Shown: positions 11,370 to 22,851, counted from the first letter of the stretch. The stretch is DNA of 64,000 bases from Malus domestica (GCF_042453785.1 NC_091668.1:11118001-11182000), one strand, 5' to 3'. The notes: a model not told the origin generated them from the letters alone. Made by a program: numbers and translations.

Positions 11370-12067
11370 CCCCAAAATGCAACGGAGATAAACCCTAGCC
11401 CTAAATCAAAACCCTAAAACGAAAAGAACATTAATTGATCAGATTTCATAAAGAAAAAATAAAAATTCAGAAGAAAACATCTTAACTACACATTCGATGA
11501 CTTAACCATCAAAACCCTAATTAATTAGAAAGTTTAATAATCATTGATATTTCTTGATTAAGAAGAAAACATTGACCACATATTTTACCTACCCGGAATG
11601 GATATATATACATACATATATTATGTATAATTCAGTCCTTGACTTTTCCATGTTTAATAATATAAAAATCAATAAATACGAAGATCCCACCCTAAAATCG
11701 TATCAAATGCCCTACAAAATAAGAAATTGGATCAGCGTTCAGCAACTAGTACCTTAATCAATATTTGAGGGTTTGTGTGTTAGCACCTCATATAGGATTA
11801 TTTTTAACTATGCTCTTAAAACTCGACTTTAGTTTCATTATTTTTGTCTTTTAAAACTCAAAATTTGTCATTTAAACCTGTAAAACTTGATTTTTACTTC
11901 ATTTTTCCTAAATTCTGTCTATTCAGTTAGATGATGCCACATGGTTGAAACAAAAGAGAAAAAAAAATATTTATTTTTAGATATGCGTGCATGTCCACTT
12001 CAACCCCTCCTCCCGTTGTCTTCTTTGCAGCTCCTTCCAAACTTCATCATCCTTCATTTTCTTTAAC
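11370..12067. other. Intergenic, AT-rich, no gene recognised
   Basis: This follows the CK1 remnant and runs to the Harbinger-type element. It contains the CCCTAAA-rich leader of the remnant and unassigned AT-rich DNA. A 67-aa frame at 11554-11757 has no recognisable content. Confidence 0.4.
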
Positions 12068-12070
12068 TTA

Positions 12071-15000
12071 GAGGTGTAGTCAATTTGGATTGCACGGGAT
12101 TTTAATAGATTTTTTTTAAGTAAGAGATTTCAAAGGATTTTAAAATATTCTCAATTATATATGGATTTCGTTAGATTTATATGGATTTCTAATATAGATT
12201 TCTATGGATTTGTATGGATTTCTTTCGTGGATTTCTCAAGATTTATATGAACTTCTTTCAAAGATTTCTTAAGATTTTACTCTTAGGATTTTACCCTTAA
12301 TCATTGACTGGGAGACATCTAATCTAAATAGGATTCCTATCTGGTAGTTCATTCTCATAATCTCTGCAATAGACCAAGAAATACCAATTGACGAGTCTAC
12401 TGCTTAGAAAGTGTAAGAAGGTCACACACTAATCTAGAATCAAATAACAATTGAACACATTCATTTAAGAAAAGAACGAAAACACTAATATAGAAACCTG
12501 AGAAAAAGTGGAGAGTGTTCCACGAACACTACGATCAAGTAGAGTTCAGATTTCCTCAATTGGGGAAGCCGAGCAGCCTTTTCCATTAACAACAACCAAA
12601 ATTCAATAGAGCTAAATCCAACATTCCCACATTCAATTTCCTACACTTATAGTCTAATAGCAATAGTACATTATCCAAATTCAATAGAGGTAAATCCTAC
12701 ATTTTCACATAAAATCATTAATTAAATTAAACACATCATTCATTAAACATAATCCAACATAATTCAGTTATCAAAAAGTATGAATAAGTCAATTAAACAT
12801 AATCCAAAATAAAACGAACAAAGAAAACTAAATGTATCATGAGTTATATCGTTTCAAATTATAGCGTATCAAATTTGACCGCTCTTCTGGTGACATCTTC
12901 AGAAATGCATCCTTTTTTGCTTGATGGCATCTCAATTATATATGGATTTCGTTAGATTTATATGGATTTCTTATATAGATTTCTATGCGAGCAGGTTCAT
13001 CCAAATTTGGGGTTTGCTTGATGGCATCTCATATAGAATTTTGTCTTTCTCTATCTTTATCCCTTTTCTCCAACAAACTATAGACTCCTCAGAAGTCAGT
13101 GGCAATTGAACCGAGAGTAAGTGAAATATTTTCCTTAATTCTAGCTTGATTAGTGGTCTCAGATGATCTAGTATTCCCCTGGTATTGGGTTCTGTTTCGT
13201 TTCCTACGATTGGTGATTTCTGGGGGAATCTCTAAGCTAGTGGTCTGAGTGGGTAAGAATTGGGATGATTGATCGAATGATGAAGTTTGGTGTGATGCTT
13301 GGTTTTGATTTAGTACAAAGCCCCCATTTTCCTCATCGTAAAACAAGTTCTCTATTCCAACTTGTTCATCTTCCTCTATTCCACCTTCCATTACAAAAGT
13401 TCTTGCATCAGTTTCCTCACCCAATCCCAATGACTGTTTTCCAGTAGCAGTTGCATCCCCAAGTATGATTTGCAAATCTTCAAAGTCATCACAAGATTTT
13501 TTACAAATGCTTCTTTGGTCTGGGTAGGCCTACAAAATAAACAAGAAAATCACAATTGTTCAATAAACTATAAGTTTACATTCAAGTTACATATAATATT
13601 TTAAATCAAAGCCAAGAAGCTCACCCTAAAGTATTCTTCCCAAACTTCGTCATCAGCAACAAATCTTTTTGTGTTTGCATCCCACCCAAAGCCAGAGTTG
13701 CTTCCCATAAGCTAACTATACTTTCCATATTCTTTTTTAAAATATCTCATTCGACTTGTGTAATGCTTATAAGTTTTATTACACTTTAGTCTTTCATTAA
13801 GTGCCGGAAGTATTCTTGTCGTCACAATATCTTTGGTTAGCAAGCCATTAGCATCACGCCATCCACACAATGTAGCTTCAATGAGCAATTGTAACAACAG
13901 TTTGCTCCCTTCCAAAGTCCAAGCACTATAATCATTCTTGGCCTTCACTTTTCCAATTTCTTGTTGTTCGTCTCCCATTTCTAATTACTAGTATGATGGA
14001 AGCAGTAGCAGTAACAAAAAATCAATTTAGGACATACTTAACAAAAACTATCCGAATCATATAATATGCAACGTGTTAATAAAGCAACTAAGTACATTAA
14101 TTAACCAAACAAATACAGTAAGCTCTAGTCTAATCATAATAACCAAATTCATGAAAAAATGCTAATCATAATAACCAAATTCAATACAACAAATAAAACT
14201 AGGGGAAAATATTCAATCTAAACTCTTAACAAATGAATAGAATAATGTGAATGGCCTATGAATGATCATTTGCAGAAACAAAAATCAACGCACCACATCA
14301 ACAACAGTCGGAAAGAATCTCCAGAAGTTGATATATACAAAAAGAGAAACAGTTTCCTCAAGCAAGAGAAATAAGAAATTATAAAAAGGGACAAATAAAA
14401 GGTAAAAACACCTGTGATTTTTAAGTACTTGGAGCTCAACATGATCACATAAAGGTTCACAAATATAAGTTTCAATTTTGCATTTAAAACAAGAAAGGGG
14501 GAGTATGAAACAATAGCGGTTTGCCTGCTCCAAATTTCAGATTGGAAACCTATATTGAAGAATATCAACCATAACCATTGAGATACCACAACTAAATTAA
14601 CAATTATACGGTTACAATGATAAAAAAGAAGCTAAACAGAACCTTGCACTTTGCTAACGCATCATCCCGTTTTACAGCTTCACTAATTAGAGAAATATAA
14701 TTTACCAGTGAAGCTAGTGACAATGGAGAACTAAATACAAATTGAGAACTAAAAACAGATTAAGAACTAAACACAATGAGGGAAGTAAGGGAGCAATCGG
14801 TGGAGCTCGGGAATTGCTCCAGGTCCAATTCAATTCATCTTTATTCCAAAAAATATTGTAATAAATAAAATAATAACAAAAAAAGCAAAAAACAAAATAG
14901 CAACAAAGAAATAGAGAGCAGACCTTCTGGGTTGGTGGGGGAAGTTGGGAGATTGTAATCACATGCAGTCGGCATGATAAAACAAAATTATAAAAACAAA

Positions 15001-15527
15001 ACAAAACACAAGATGGGGTTTTTTTTTTTTTTTTGAGATTACCGGCAAGACTGAGTACAAATACGTACTGTGCCTACGTGCTAAGAACAACTATATATAA
15101 ATACCATGAAAATAATAAAGAGTCCTTGTACAAATTCGGAAGAGAAAAAAAAATACCTTGAGGAATGGAGGAAGACTGTTCCTCTTCTATATGATGAACG
15201 TGAAAAGAAATTAGAGGGGTTAGAGTTGGATTCTTGATGGCATATAGAATTTATACCACCCACCCTCAAATCCATCCAAATCCATCATTCATTAAAATCC
15301 TAATAAATCTTTGGTATTCTCACTACACCTAGAATTTGGTGGATTTTTTTAAAACCTAATTGACTACCCATGGATTTTGAAGTATTCTTTAAAATCCTTT
15401 AAAATCCTAATTTGACTACCCTATGATTTCAAACTCCTTTAAAATCCTCTTTTAATATACTGATTGACTACATTCGGATTTAAAATCTATTAAAATCCTA
15501 CCAAATCCTAGTTTGACTACACCCCTC
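12071..15527 (-). mobile_element. Degraded PIF/Harbinger-type element carrying only a Myb/SANT ORF
   Basis: The left end reads GAGGTGTAGTCAATTTGGAT, with GGGATTTTAATAGATTTT shortly after. The right end, reverse-complemented, reads GAGGGGTGTAGTCAAACTAG, with AGGATTTTAATAGATTTTAA after it. These are terminal inverted repeats, followed by subterminal copies of TTGACTACCC and TTTAAAATCC. The bases next to the ends are TTA (left) and TAA (right), so the 3-bp duplication expected of Harbinger is not exact. Inside, on the minus strand, is the Myb/SANT-like gene that PIF/Harbinger elements carry (see 13089-13978). I found no DDE transposase. A 60-bp segment near 12150 is repeated near 12932. Confidence 0.6.
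13089..13978 (-). pseudogene. Harbinger Myb/SANT-like DNA-binding protein, broken by an in-frame stop
   Basis: Exon 1 starts at 13978 (MGDEQQEIGKVKAKNDYSAW). It has the Myb_DNA-bind_3 pattern W-LEGSKLLLQLLIEA, TTRILPALNERLKCNKTYKH, RMRYFKKEYGKYS. Directly after GKYS comes an in-frame TAG, at about 13712-13714. The same frame then continues with LMGSNSGFGWD, KRFVADDEVWEEYF, as this family normally does. An intron (donor gtgagc near 13624, acceptor ttttgtag near 13530) leads to AYPDQRSICKKSCDDFEDLQ and on to a stop at 13089. One nonsense codon therefore separates the Myb domain from the rest. In Harbinger elements this protein works with the DDE transposase, which is absent here. Confidence 0.7.
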
Positions 15528-15929
15528 TAAATTTATGGAAACACAAAAGAATGTATGACCCTCTGTTTATACAACAGCTCTGCAATTCTAAATTTGAGTT
15601 GAGCATCATTTTCTTCTTCTTTTCTATTGTCATTTATAGAATCGCCTCTTCCTTCTAGAGTAAGCCATTTCTTCTCAATTCATTCCCTCTTATCCAAGTT
15701 GTTGATATGATTGTTGTCAAAGAATTAGTTTCCACTTGGTAATTCGAGCTTTTATCCCCTTAAAATTACGAATTTGACAATGGATGGAAAGCACTTTTCT
15801 TATGTAAAAATTGATTGAGCAGCCTCCCTTCTGTGAAAGAGGGGTTTTGCCACCCACAATGCCACATCATAAGGATTTATAAATCTTGGGTTGTACACTG
15901 TTCACTTGCTGCCAAAATAAATATAAATA
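15528..15929. other. Intergenic, no gene recognised
   Basis: AT-rich DNA between the Harbinger-type element and the second family-A MITE. No ORF, RNA or repeat end is recognised. Confidence 0.4.
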
Positions 15930-16083
15930 AGGAAAATTAATGAAAAGAGTTTGAAAATTTTGAGTTTTAACGATAAGGACAAAATAAAGGGTAAAGTGAA
16001 TAGTACCATGATTGACTTTTTAATGTAAAAATATGATTTTTCATTAAAGTGAACAATACCGGGATTTTTTTGTTAAAGTTCCC
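15930..16083. mobile_element. MITE family A, copy 2
   Basis: Runs from AGGAAAATTAATGAAAAGAG to TTTGTTAAAGTTCCC. The flanking 9 bp are ATATAAATA (left) and AAATAAATA (right), matching at 8 of 9. The interior aligns with copy 1 throughout. Non-coding. Confidence 0.8.
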
Positions 16084-16397
16084 AAATAAATACCGAATCA
16101 GTTTTCCACACCAAATTTCACTTGTTGGGCCTTGGACATACCCAACAACAGATTTCAGTCCAAATAGCTATCCCTGAGTTTAATTTCTTGTTTCATTGTT
16201 GTCTCCTGTTGCATACGTTGAGTCTTAATTAATCCATTTATTTGCTTTTCTCACCGTGCATAATTTATGTGTGGTGTTATTAGTATTCTTAAGTCTTTTT
16301 TCACTCCTTAAATGTATTTTCTTTCATATATTCACGAGTGCAAGGTAACATTTTTGGTAGGAATAACACTTGCATTCCCTTTCATGGGGGAATGAAC

Positions 16398-16868
16398 ATA
16401 GGGCGCCTTTGAGGCTAGGCGCGAAGGCTCACGCCTCTGTTTTGATGGAGTGGACAAAAGGCGCCAAAGCCGCCTAGGCGCGCCTCAGGGGATTTTTTTT
16501 TTTTTTTTTTTTACTCTCAAACCCATTTTGGGTAGAGTTTTAACTGTTTCATACCTCTTCCTTGCACTATCGTCTCTTTGCCTTTTTTTCTAATTTTTAT
16601 TTTTGTATATAATGGATGTGTGTGTTGTCTGCGTGTATTGTTATATGTGTGCTCATTGTACTTTTCATCCTCTATTATATATATATAATATGTATGTATA
16701 TGTGTGTATATATATTTATAATATATGTGTGTACTCAAGGTGATTATTGATTAATAATCTTTTTTTTTAATATAATATATGTGTACGCTCAGTTTATATA
16801 TTAAAAAATTTAGGTCCTGTGAGGATTTGCCTCACGCCTAGGTTGGGCTATCCCTCGGACGCCTCGCC
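16398..16868. repeat. GC-rich GGCGCC/GCCTAGGCGC repeat, left part
   Basis: Words such as AGGGCGCCTTTGAGGCTAGG and AAAGCCGCCTAGGCGCGCCT occur at 16398-16492. A poly-T run (16492-16512) and AT-rich DNA with a TA/TG microsatellite (about 16670-16735) follow, and then TTGCCTCACGCCTAGGTTGG near 16828. The repeat continues after the inserted hAT MITE with GCCTCGCCCACGCCTCACGC near 17284. It resembles a dispersed plant repeat rich in GCCTC/GAGGC, but I cannot name its class or set its outer ends. Confidence 0.45.
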
Positions 16869-17283
16869 TAGACCTATAAACGGATCGGGTTTATTGGGTT
16901 TGGGTCGAGTTGAACCCGACCCGTTAAGTTAACAGGTCATCCGAACCCAACCCGTTAAGCTAACGGGTCACCCGAACCCGACCCGTTAAGCTAACGGGTC
17001 ACCCGTTTCACCCGTTAACAATTATTATTATTATTTTTTTGCATAAAGTTTATTTTTTGTTATTAAGACTTTACTAAAATTACTAAAATATCCTCAACTA
17101 ACGGGTGCTAACGGGTGTTAACGGGTCCTAACGGGTCTAACGGGTTGACCCAAAGTGACCCGTTATTTAACGGGTTGTTAACGGGTTCATAGCGATCCGA
17201 CCCGTTAAGCATCCACCCAAATACAAATATTAACGGGTTGGGTCGGATCGGGTTAACGGGTTGGGTCCAAAATGCCAGGCCTA
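16869..17283. mobile_element. hAT-type MITE rich in ACCCGTTAA motifs
   Basis: The left end is TAGACCTATAAACGGATCGG. The right end, reverse-complemented, is TAGGCCTGGCATTTTGGACC. Both flanks are the same 8 bp, GCCTCGCC (16861-16868 and 17284-17291), as expected for hAT. The interior has many inverted copies of GACCCGTTAA/TTAACGGGTC. It carries no transposase and is 415 bp long. It is inserted in the GC-rich repeat around it. Confidence 0.85.
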
Positions 17284-17291
17284 GCCTCGCC

Positions 17292-18318
17292 CACGCCTCA
17301 CGCTTTTAATACAAATACAAATAACGTATTTTAGCTCTAAAAATTTTATAATCAAAACCATTCAATTTTTTAATCTTCATTTAAAGATCATCCCACAACA
17401 AAACATTCAAATTGGAGATTGTTTTGTCACCAAATGTATCAAAAAAACATGGGGATGCAAGTATTATTCTAATTCATTTCAGTTATATATTATATATAAA
17501 TCTACTAATTGAGAGTGTATGTGTAAATTTAATCTTTGAAGGTAAATTTGTCATTTGAGAAAGCATATTTTGATGCAATCGGTAAATTTTGGATGGAATA
17601 TGAGTTGAACTATTTGTTTTGAACAAACGATATTATCTACATTAAGGTGGTGGGGAAGTGGCTAAGCCTTACAATAAGCTAGCAATAATGTGGTTCAAAT
17701 TCACTTTTAGCGAGAATCGAACTTAAGACTTTTTATTTGTAAGTGAAGAGAAATACTCCAAATTCAGTTTTTGGGTTTCTAGCATATTTGAGTTTCAATA
17801 TGAGATTTGAGTCCAATGTGGAGCTCATGCTAATAAAGAAAAATGGTACTTAACCAAGAAAATAAAATTTGAGTGGTGAATCTAATAATCTCTAACGTAC
17901 ATAAACAAATCGCCAAAACTCTAAATTTTTCTCCTCAATGCAAAAGACTAAAGTATTAAGCCTAACAGTTTTTAGACTCATATAGATATATGTCCAAATT
18001 TTAGTTTTACATTGAAGATACTCTTTTTGATTGTTTGAATAATGGCTAGAATATAGGCTGATACAAAGATTTAGGTTTGGAAAATTTTATCACGGTTAAC
18101 CCACAGTCATTCTTTCATATCTATATTAAATACTACCATCTTTAATGATAATTGCATAATAGGTAAATCAAATAATTTCAAATGACGTTTTACTCTAATG
18201 GTAGAAAGAAATTATGCTTATCCACTTTGGTGCGGGTTTAATCCTCACTTATGCTCTCTCTTCCTAACAATTAACTACTTAACCCACTAATACTATGACT
18301 TTACTAAAAAAAATCATA
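17292..18318. other. Intergenic, AT-rich; possible SINE-like remnant near 17641-17765
   Basis: No gene is seen. The stretch GGGGAAGTGGCTAAGCCTTA to GCGAGAATCGAACTTAAGAC resembles a dispersed tRNA-like plant repeat that I recall from intergenic sequence. No target duplication was found, so this is tentative. Confidence 0.3.
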
Positions 18319-18327
18319 TTTAATTTT

Positions 18328-18625
18328 AAGTAATGTTATTTATGCCATGTTTTTGTACCACATGTTCATACCACCTTAGGTGACATTTGATGTGGACAAC
18401 CATATCATTTGAATTAATCAGATTTTTAAATTTAATTCATTATTTAATAAACTAATAATTAAGAAAAACTAGTTAATTAAATTATGATTGTGGTATACGA
18501 GGAAGCCTTCTCCTTCCTTTTCTTGGGTTTTGCAAATTTTTCAAATAATGTGACTGTCCACATCAAATGCCACCTAAGGTGGTATAAAAATGTGGTACAA
18601 AAACATGGTATGAATAGCATTACTC
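18328..18625. mobile_element. MITE family B, copy 1 (298 bp, long inverted repeats)
   Basis: Begins AAGTAATGTTATTTATGCCA and ends TATGAATAGCATTACTC. The arms pair for about 85 bases (CACCTTAGGTGACATTTGAT against ATCAAATGCCACCTAAGGTG). It is flanked by a perfect 9-bp duplication TTTAATTTT (18319-18327 and 18626-18634), which points to a Mutator-type transposase. The same element, also 298 bp, is at 22852. Confidence 0.88.
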
Positions 18626-18636
18626 TTTAATTTTTA

Positions 18637-18781
18637 AGGAAAGCTAACGAAAAGTCCAAAAAAAACTTTAGTTTTAATGAAAAATGACAAATAAAGGTGT
18701 AGTGAATAGTACCAGGGAAAGATAAAAATGTGGTTTTTCATTAAAAGTGAAAAGTACTTGAAATGTTTTGTTAAAACTTCC
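18637..18781. mobile_element. MITE family A, copy 3
   Basis: Begins AGGAAAGCTAACGAAAAG and ends TGTTAAAACTTCC. It is bounded by a perfect 9-bp duplication TAATTTTTA (18628-18636 and 18782-18790). The left duplication overlaps the right target duplication of the family-B element, so the two insertions lie directly against each other. Confidence 0.88.
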
Positions 18782-18992
18782 TAATTTTTAAATTGGGTGT
18801 AAAGGAATATAAAAAAAAGTTTGGTATAAAAGAAACAAATGATAATTTCAAACAAAAAAATTTAAAATTTGATTTGATTTTTAGTTTTGGGGGTGTTTGG
18901 GTCAATTCAAATAAACTTTTTGATATATTTGAACGTTACGTTTTCATAGAGTAAGGTGACATATACCATTTATAGTTAGTAAAAAATTATTA

Positions 18993-19131
18993 AGAAAAAC
19001 TAATAAAAAGGAGTTGAGAACTTAGAGTTTTAACGATAATGATAAAATAAAAGGTAAAATGAATAGTATCATGATTGACTTTGTATTTTCGTTAAAATAA
19101 ACAATACCGAGAACTTTTCGTTAAAGTTCCC
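18993..19131. mobile_element. MITE family A, copy 4
   Basis: Runs from AGAAAAACTAATAAAAAGGA to TTCGTTAAAGTTCCC. The 9-bp flanks are AAATTATTA (18984-18992) and AAACTATTA (19132-19140), matching at 8 of 9. It lies about 380 bp upstream of the BURP gene start, so it is within its likely promoter region. Confidence 0.8.
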
Positions 19132-19428
19132 AAACTATTATCCCCCTTAGTGTAAATATAATTTATAAATTTGTCCATAAAGCATAAAAACTCCCCATGA
19201 GATAGACTTACCTACTTCCGTGACAAAAGAATTCTGCCAGAAAATTACAACCTTGAAGAACGAGATTAATTTCCAGCCACTGCATGCTCTGCGTTTGTAA
19301 CGTTCCATTTTAATGGAGGAGGTTTACACGAAGCAATGGGAGGGTCTGCATGTTGTACACCTAATCTAGACAACCAAACTTACATGTGATGCATGCATAT
19401 ACTTCAGTCCTCTCTGTTCTTCCCTTCC

Positions 19429-19436
19429 CTATAAAT
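19429..19436 (+). promoter_or_regulatory. TATA box of the BURP gene
   Basis: CTATAAAT lies 76 bases before the ATG at 19512, with a plausible start region (cttttgttatcatcaactag) about 30 bases on. CATGCA-type (RY-like) words occur at about 19281 and 19390, which could suit a seed- or ABA-linked gene. That last point is inference. Confidence 0.55.
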
Positions 19437-19511
19437 CTTCAACCAATTCGCTTTTGTTATCATCAACTAGCAAACGCTGAGTTGCAAAAGATAGAGTATC
19501 GTAGTGTAGTG

Positions 19512-20740
19512 ATGGAGTTCCGTTTCTCAAAAATGTTTGCTTTTCTCACCGTAAGCATAAGCTAGCTCCATCTCTAGTTAATTCATTTGGATTATCCTTT
19601 TAATTTTTACTAATTTCGTTGTTTTCTGAATTATCTGCGACTTAATTAATGATGGTTCGACTTCAACTGTTGCAGCTGACCACACTGGTGGCAATGGCAA
19701 GTCATGCTGCGGCTGTCCGGCAGCCATTGCCTCAACTTTCCTACTGGAACTCCGTCCTGCCAAACACACCAATGCCTAAAGCTTTCAGTGAACTTGTCCA
19801 TCCTGGAGGTTTGTGTGTGTGTAAATTATTGAAAATTAATAACAAAATGGTTATCAAAGAGTCTATAGTTTCACGTACTAATTATATATTAACATGCATG
19901 CGTATGTGTAGTCCCTCGCATGTACTTTGCTGCGTTAATTTGGTTTATGCTGCTAAATCTGCAGACTTAGTATCCAAGAACTTTCTCCGTCCTGCTGGCG
20001 CTGAGAATCAACTTGACAAAGCCACCGATGCTCTTGGTCCTTGTGCCGGTTTGGTCCTCATGGAGAAGGACTTGCACCCTGGAAAAACAGTGAAATATGG
20101 CTTCCCCAGAGATACAACTAGCAAATCATCACGTTTCGTTTCCCGCCCAACCGCAGAGTCGATCCCCTTCTCATCAAACAAAATGGAAGAGATTCTCAAA
20201 CGATTTTCGCTGAGGCCGGAATCCGCAGAAGCCAATACAATCAAGGAAACCATTGATTATTGCGAAATGCCAGCCATGAAAGGAGAAGAAAGATATTGTG
20301 CTACCTCTTTGGAATCACTTGTTGACTTCGCCACCTCCGAGCTCGGAAGTAACATCCGAACAATGTCGACGGAGGTGGAAAGAGGAGTCAACAATGATGT
20401 GGAGCAGACTTACACAATAACAGATGGAGTGAAGGTTCTGGCGGAGGACAAAGTCGTTACGTGCCATAAGATGAGCTATCCATTTGCTGTGTTCTTGTGC
20501 CATGCCATAGAAAAGACAAGGGCCTATATGGTGCCTATGGAAGGTGCTGATGGGACCAAGGCTAATGCAGTAATTATTTGCCATCGAGACACATCTAAAT
20601 TTGCACCAAACAATTGGGGCTTGTCACAGCTCCATCTTAAACCAGGAGAAGGTCCCCTCTGCCATCTTCTTTCCGATGGACATCTTACCTGGCTTAGAGA
20701 AAAAAACCTAGATGATCAATACATCGTTTCAGTTGCCTAA
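19512..20740 (+). CDS. Secreted BURP-domain protein (RD22/BNM2-like)
   Basis: Exons are 19512-19550, 19676-19808 and 19965-20740, giving 315 aa. Residues 1-25 form a signal peptide (MEFRFSKMFAFLTLTTLVAM, ending ASHAAA). A short segment with WNSVLPNTPMPKAFSELVHP, typical of BURP proteins, follows. The BURP domain fills the rest, with the diagnostic four CH pairs at residues about 224, 236, 263 and 290, spaced CH-X10-CH-X25-CH-X25-CH. It starts with the family's FF/FL-type entry (SKNFLRPAG) and has the conserved ATSLESLVDF. RD22-type TXV repeats between signal and BURP domain are missing, so it is a short member. BURP proteins act in the cell wall or apoplast and are often stress- or seed-regulated. 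AATAAATAAA at 20814-20824 is a likely polyadenylation signal. Intron 2 is stop-free and a multiple of three. Confidence 0.9.
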
Positions 20741-20824
20741 TCGTCGTACTAAACGACGATCAGTCAGCTGAAAAAGAGTCCATAAGAAAAGGGGAGTTGT
20801 ATCTGTTCCATGAAAATAAATAAA

Positions 20825-21150
20825 GGAATGCCTTGAAAATGGGCTAGCATAGTTCTTTTTTTTCCACCATTCGTCCTATTTTCTCACCCACAGTTTCAAG
20901 AAAATATTGGTTTGCAAAGAAGAAAAAGACGACATTGATTGAAGAATAGAATATCTTTCTCAACCTCTACTCCTTCGATTTCAGCTATCTTTAGCGACGG
21001 TGTGATGATTCGCTGACAAACACTTTTCCCAAACTAAACATGTCCTTCTCTTTGCACTTTAATTTCCTTTTATATAATTTTATTTTGGTGAAACTATTAT
21101 GTTTACGCCAAAATGAGGCACAAGTGAAGATATAGAATTAATACTTATTC
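20825..21150. other. Downstream flank of the BURP gene, nothing recognised
   Basis: AT-rich sequence with no ORF and no recognised repeat. Confidence 0.4.
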
Positions 21151-21239
21151 ATGTGAAAACAATGCCCGGGAAATGGCCCTATTATATTTTTCTAGCATGG
21201 CCACCAAAAACTCAAGAACCGCCTGGTATCCTACACTCT

Positions 21240-21605
21240 TACGTCAAGTTTATGAGATTTGAATTTCAGATTGATGGGAGTAGAGACTTTATATGGTCTT
21301 ATAAGAAATTAGGTTACTCTCTATATTGTCAATTGGTTTTATGTGAAACCTCAACTTTTTTTATGATATCATAGCAAGTTGTCCCTCATGTGAAGCTCAA
21401 CACCACACGTGCTCCACGTCACCCAGTTTTTGTTATGAACGTGTTTGGCTTAAAAATTCCTTACATGATGGGGCAAGTTGAGATTGAATCCCACATTGAT
21501 GGGAAAATATACCGTACATGGGCCTATAAGAAGAAAAGACATTCAACCCAGCACACAAATCAATGCTTTACGCGAAGCCTCTCACAACTTTATGTGAAAC
21601 CCTAA
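21240..21605. repeat. Diverged two-copy repeat with CCCACATTGATGGGA motif
   Basis: The order TTGATGGGA, TATA-GG-CTATAAGAA, TCAAT, TATGTGAAACC occurs at about 21271-21352 and again at about 21497-21601. The second copy has ATCCCACATTGATGGGAAAA and GGGCCTATAAGAAG. This looks like part of an old LTR or SINE-like family that often shows a TCCCACATCG-type word. I could not set its borders. Confidence 0.3.
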
Positions 21606-22851
21606 ATACTTTACTAATTATTAGCACGAATTCTGTCTTGTTAGACTGGTTTGAGTTGGCAGCCAAACGACAACGACTGTCTAGTTAGGCGGGTTTTCCT
21701 GAAGCAACCAACAAAGGCGGCTGTCTGGTTAGACAGAGCCGAAGTTGTAGAGTTACTTGCCTTAGAAGTTTTGGTTGTCTCATTAGACGGGGAGTCTCTC
21801 AAGCTCAACTGACTATCTATCTTAAGTCTCAACTAGTGAAGAATGTTTGGTTTCTTTCGCCGAAAGAGGTCACTTCATTAGCTTTCTCGGCAAAGTGAGG
21901 TTTTACTTTCAGGTTATTCAGAGTTCGACACATAGATAGCCAAACCATTATTGAACCTCATAGCAATTGGCATAACCTTGGCTTCAGGTCATAGAACCCA
22001 AGGCGAAGAGTGTTCCTTCCAACATTCACCACATTCAAAATTACCAAAAGCGCTACTAACTATGTTTGGTAAAAAAAGATAGAAGTTTATGAATTCAAAA
22101 AAAAAAACACTTCAAGTACTTTAGAAGCACCTGTTGTGGATTTTTTTTTTTTTCAAGAAACACTTCAAATGCTCTTCCATATAGCACTTGCATTTTTATT
22201 AATTTCAATATGCTTCTAATAAAAATGCTTTTACAATAAGTGCTTCTTAACATAGTGTTTTTCAAAAAAGCGGTTCAAAACAAGGATAGTTCATCATTGT
22301 AATCTCTTAGTGCGGAATCTCTTTTGCAAACCCGGTTGAAATTTTGGACAAAATTTTTGTCGAGGCCCAAATAAATGTACCATTTTCTCCATTGTATTTA
22401 ATCATGGATTCATGGTTGCTTTTGAGATAAATTTAACGTCAGAATTTGCGTGGACTGGTGACACCTTTGTGGGTTGGTGACACCTGTGTTTATACTTGCT
22501 TAATTGGGGAAGCTTAGCTGACAATGTTAACGCTTTGCCACCTTTGAGAAACTGACAATTTCATACATGCATGTTGCTGCAAAATACTACCTGTTTTTCC
22601 AAGCGATTGACTTGCAGTTTGATTAATTTTTTCCGGAGATTTTTAAGAAATGATTAAGAAAATAAAAGGAACTAATTTTGAGTGACTGCTGGGATACGTG
22701 ATTCATAATTGGATGGAAAAAGGTGTTAATCTACATGTAATAAGCTACAGATTGGTACCCAAATCACTAGAATTATACACATTGCCTCTGTTTGAGTCGA
22801 AACTGAAAGTGGAGACACGAATGTGACAAAGGACGACGAACACGAGAAAAA
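21606..22851. other. Intergenic; possible old MITE near 22060-22270
   Basis: No gene is recognised. At 22075-22265 there are inverted words of the type AAGCACTT/AAGTGCTT separated by poly-A and poly-T. They resemble a decayed inverted-repeat element, and a similar patch exists at about 31375-31510. No target duplication was found. Confidence 0.3.
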
